A stretch of 9,867 bases of DNA from JBOGGX01 sp050744245 (GTDB lineage Bacteria; Actinomycetota; Acidimicrobiia; Acidimicrobiales; JBOGGX01), in contig JBOGGX010000108.1 in assembly GCA_050744245.1 (NCBI GenBank), positions 1 through 9,867 of the forward strand. Direction: 5' to 3'. Shown in pieces: positions 6,918-9,867 of this stretch (the first letter of the stretch is position 1; each line of letters starts with the position of its first letter). The notes under the pieces are model-generated. The model saw nothing but the letters and a program-made list of their open reading frames with translations, had not been told where the DNA came from and did no database searches. Position numbers and translations under genes: made by a program.

Positions 6918-6923
6918 AGCCTA
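6918..6923 (-). promoter_or_regulatory. Putative -10 box (TAGGCT) for the Uma2 gene
   Basis: On the minus strand TAGGCT fits the actinobacterial TANNNT -10 pattern and ends 8 bases before GTG 6909. A start site 7-9 bases downstream would make the mRNA leaderless. No clear -35 is visible. Confidence 0.4.
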
Positions 6924-6955
6924 CCGGGATGCGCCGATCCGGCCCGGCCCTGAGG

Positions 6956-6961
6956 TAGGGT
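6956..6961 (+). promoter_or_regulatory. Putative -10 box (TAGGGT) for pyrG
   Basis: TAGGGT fits TANNNT and ends 8 bases before the pyrG GTG at 6970, the same spacing as the divergent Uma2 box. Alternatively the overlapping GGTGATC (6959-6965) matches the 3' part of a Shine-Dalgarno and would imply a promoter further upstream. No clear -35 is visible, and the space is too short for an attenuator leader. Confidence 0.4.
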
Positions 6962-6969
6962 GATCTCCC

Positions 6970-8625
<1,656 letters not shown>

Positions 8626-8634
8626 GCGAACGGG

Positions 8635-9177
8635 GTGAGCGGCTTCCGCAGGCTCGGCGAGCGCACCATCTGGACCGGGGCGGTGATCACCGTCGTCGAC
8701 GGCACGTTCGAGGGGCCGGACGGCACCCGGTTCCAGCGTGACGTGGTCCACCATCCCGGCGCGGTGTCAGTCGTGCCGGTGGTGGGCGACGAGGTCGTTC
8801 TCGTCCGCCAGTACCGAGCCGCCATCGATGAGCTCCTGCTCGAGATCCCGGCGGGCAAACGCGACGTGGACGGCGAGAATCCGGTGCAGGTGGCCAGGCG
8901 CGAGGTGATCGAGGAGATCGGCATGGCGCCCGGCCGGCTCGACCTGCTGGCCCGGTTCTACAACTCGCCCGGCTTCAGCGACGAGGACTCCTGGGTGTTC
9001 ATCGCCACCGACCTGGTCGAGGCGGCCACCGACCTGCAGGACGTCGAGGAGCAGCACATGACGATCGAGCGGGTCCGGTTGGCCGACGTCCCCGTCCTCA
9101 TCGAGGCGGGTGAGCTGCGCGACGCCAAGACGATCATCGGGCTGACCCTCGCCCGCTCCCGCCTCGGCCTCGCCTGA
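8635..9177 (+). CDS. NUDIX hydrolase, ADP-ribose pyrophosphatase type
   Basis: 180 residues from GTG 8635, 9 bases after the pyrG stop with only a weak purine site ahead. The NUDIX box is present: G74, E81, then R89-E90-V-I-E93-E94-I-G96, with the three glutamates that bind metal. The first gap is one residue longer than the textbook GX5E, as in actinobacterial ADP-ribose pyrophosphatases (AG..D..GE). VRQYRAAIDELLLEIPAGK upstream and the FYNSPGFSDE segment downstream are typical of the ADP-ribose/nucleotide-sugar branch. It probably hydrolyses ADP-ribose or a similar nucleoside diphosphate derivative to AMP plus a phosphorylated moiety. The pyrG-NUDIX pair is conserved in many actinobacteria. 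A strong stem-loop follows 24 bases after the stop. Family is sure; substrate is inferred. Confidence 0.93.
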   Translation: MSGFRRLGERTIWTGAVITVVDGTFEGPDGTRFQRDVVHHPGAVSVVPVVGDEVVLVRQYRAAIDELLLEIPAGKRDVDGENPVQVARREVIEEIGMAPGRLDLLARFYNSPGFSDEDSWVFIATDLVEAATDLQDVEEQHMTIERVRLADVPVLIEAGELRDAKTIIGLTLARSRLGLA

Positions 9178-9201
9178 CGGGGCGACGCGCTCCTGTTCTT
9201 C

Positions 9202-9237
9202 GGGTGGTTATCGCGCCGATGGGCGCGATAACCACCC
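9202..9237. terminator. Perfect 16-bp stem-loop after the pyrG-NUDIX operon
   Basis: GGGTGGTTATCGCGCC (9202-9217) and GGCGCGATAACCACCC (9222-9237) are exact reverse complements around a GATG loop. The position, just after the NUDIX stop and before convergent remnants, fits a bidirectional terminator. No T-run follows on either strand, which is usual in high-GC actinobacteria. It could instead be, or derive from, a repeated palindromic element. Confidence 0.75.
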
Positions 9238-9258
9238 AACATTCGGGCGTTCGCGGTG

Positions 9259-9524
9259 CTACCCGTGGAGCCACGGGGTGTGGCACACGCCGACCAGCAG
9301 CCCTTCCGGGCTCAGCAGACGGGCGATCTCCTGGCCCCATGGCTCGGTCTTGGCGCGTGGATGAGGCGGTGCCCGGCCGCCTCGAGCTCGGTGGCAGCCC
9401 CGGCCACGTCGTCGACCTCGAACTCGATGCTGGCCTGGGGACGGGAACCTCGTCTGGCCAGGTGGGCGCTGGGGCCCGGGTCGCGAACGATGGGGGCGAC
9501 GCTGGCGACGAGGAGCACGTTCAT
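9259..9524 (-). pseudogene. VOC-family (glyoxalase/bleomycin-resistance fold) gene, internally deleted and frameshifted
   Basis: The minus strand starts MNVLLVASVAPIVRDPGPSA, a typical VOC N-terminus, then jumps at about 9450-9473 to ARRGSRPQASIEFEVDDV, which belongs to the second half of the fold; roughly 45 middle residues are missing. The frame then runs through ELEAAGHRLIHA and shifts at 9352-9353, where one base seems lost: the next frame reads KTEPWGQEIARLLSPEG, continues LLVGVCHTPWLHG and stops at TAG 9259-9261. Both lesions remove metal- or substrate-binding parts, so no working protein is expected. Its ATG overlaps the stop of the AraC remnant (ATGA), showing that they formed an operon. 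Identification rests on recalled family sequence. Confidence 0.75.
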
Positions 9525-9727
9525 CGGCTCATTGTCAGGCGGCGGCCCGCCGGCGTCTTGCACGCGACGATGGCCGACGGGACGAGCCCGGTCAGATCCC
9601 GCGACTCACGCGTCAGGTGGGCCTGGTCGGCATAGCCGGCCTCGGCGGCCAACCAGGCGAGCGTCGGTGACGAGCCGGGCCTCGGGCGGCGGGCGATACC
9701 GAGGAAGCGCTGGTACCGAAGGATGCG
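9521..9727 (-). pseudogene. AraC-family transcriptional regulator, C-terminal remnant
   Basis: The minus frame ending at TGA 9521-9523 reads RRILRYQRFLGIARRP, then LAWLAAEAGYADQAHLTRES, then RDLTGLVPSAIV. This is the second helix-turn-helix of AraC/XylS regulators, with the hallmark AGYADQAHL. Only about 65-70 residues remain; the effector domain and first helix-turn-helix are gone, and the recognisable part ends where the plus-strand transposase fragment begins (about 9715-9735). The stop overlaps the VOC start by ATGA. AraC genes next to VOC genes are a common pair. No start codon or promoter is visible, so it is not expected to be expressed as a regulator. Confidence 0.75.
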
Positions 9728-9867
9728 CCGATCTGGAGGACGAGGTGGCCGCCAAGGTGCCGCCGGCGACCAACCGCGACGGCCGTTACAGCAAGGACGA
9801 CTTCGACATCGACTTGGACAACGGCACCGTCGCTTGCCCCGCCGGCCAGCGCGTCAGCATCCGTTTC
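9721..9867 (+). mobile_element. IS1182-like transposase fragment (DDE type), cut by window edge
   Basis: The plus frame from 9721 reads ADLEDEVAAKVPPATNRDG, then RYSKDDFDIDLDNGTVACPA and GQRVSIRF, open to the last base. The KVPPATNRDG...CPAGQ pattern is typical of the C-terminal half of IS1182-group transposases. No start codon, N-terminal part or terminal inverted repeat is seen on the left side, so the element is truncated there, or joined by a deletion, rather than freshly inserted. Whether the right part is intact cannot be seen. Confidence 0.65.

Noticed and set aside
6910..6969. CTP-responsive attenuator leader ahead of pyrG, as in Firmicutes
   Set aside because: Only 60 bases separate the divergent starts, with no terminator hairpin and T-run and no GGGC initiation tract at the expected place.
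8854..8925. One-residue insertion in the NUDIX box as a defect
   Set aside because: The longer first gap is a known variant in actinobacterial ADP-ribose pyrophosphatases, and all metal-binding glutamates are present.
9204..9635. Plus-strand frame over the palindrome and the VOC remnant
   Set aside because: Antisense shadow; the minus strand shows VOC and AraC similarity.

Overview
The window is very GC-rich, with G or C at nearly all third codon positions, GTG starts and 4-base ATGA gene overlaps. With the gene content, this points to a high-GC actinobacterium. The tandem phosphatase-like membrane proteins beside pyrG suggest Acidimicrobiia or a relative, but that placement is inferred from family knowledge and was not tested.

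Left half (1-6361, + strand): five genes that overlap or nearly touch and look like one operon for the cell envelope. Two are tandem paralogues, each with an extracytoplasmic alkaline-phosphatase-like domain followed by about eleven membrane helices; the first is cut by the window edge. Next come a small single-pass protein with an extracytoplasmic domain, an HTTM-family polytopic membrane protein, and a short MraY/WecA-type polyprenyl-phosphate sugar-1-phosphate transferase homologue. The phosphatase-like domains seem to have lost their metal-binding Asp and His residues, so they may be binding or scaffold domains rather than enzymes. How the five work together is unknown; a role in assembling or modifying a lipid-linked envelope glycan is the simplest inference.

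Middle (6358-6970): one minus-strand Uma2-family (PD-(D/E)XK fold) gene. It meets the MraY-like gene tail to tail, the two sharing a CTAG, and is divergent from pyrG. The 60-base divergent region has a TANNNT -10 box with the same spacing to a GTG start on each side, which suggests two leaderless transcripts.

Right-centre (6970-9237): pyrG (CTP synthase, complete) and a NUDIX hydrolase of the ADP-ribose pyrophosphatase type, 9 bases apart, closed by a perfect 16-bp stem-loop. In many actinobacteria pyrG and this NUDIX gene lie between recN/steA/steB and xerD. Here no xerD follows.

Right edge (9238-9867): gene decay. On the minus strand lie an AraC-type regulator C-terminus and a VOC (glyoxalase/bleomycin-resistance fold) gene with an internal deletion and a frameshift. 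They still overlap by ATGA, so they were once an AraC-VOC operon. The AraC remnant runs into a plus-strand fragment of an IS1182-like transposase that continues off the window.

No rRNA, tRNA or CRISPR array was seen.
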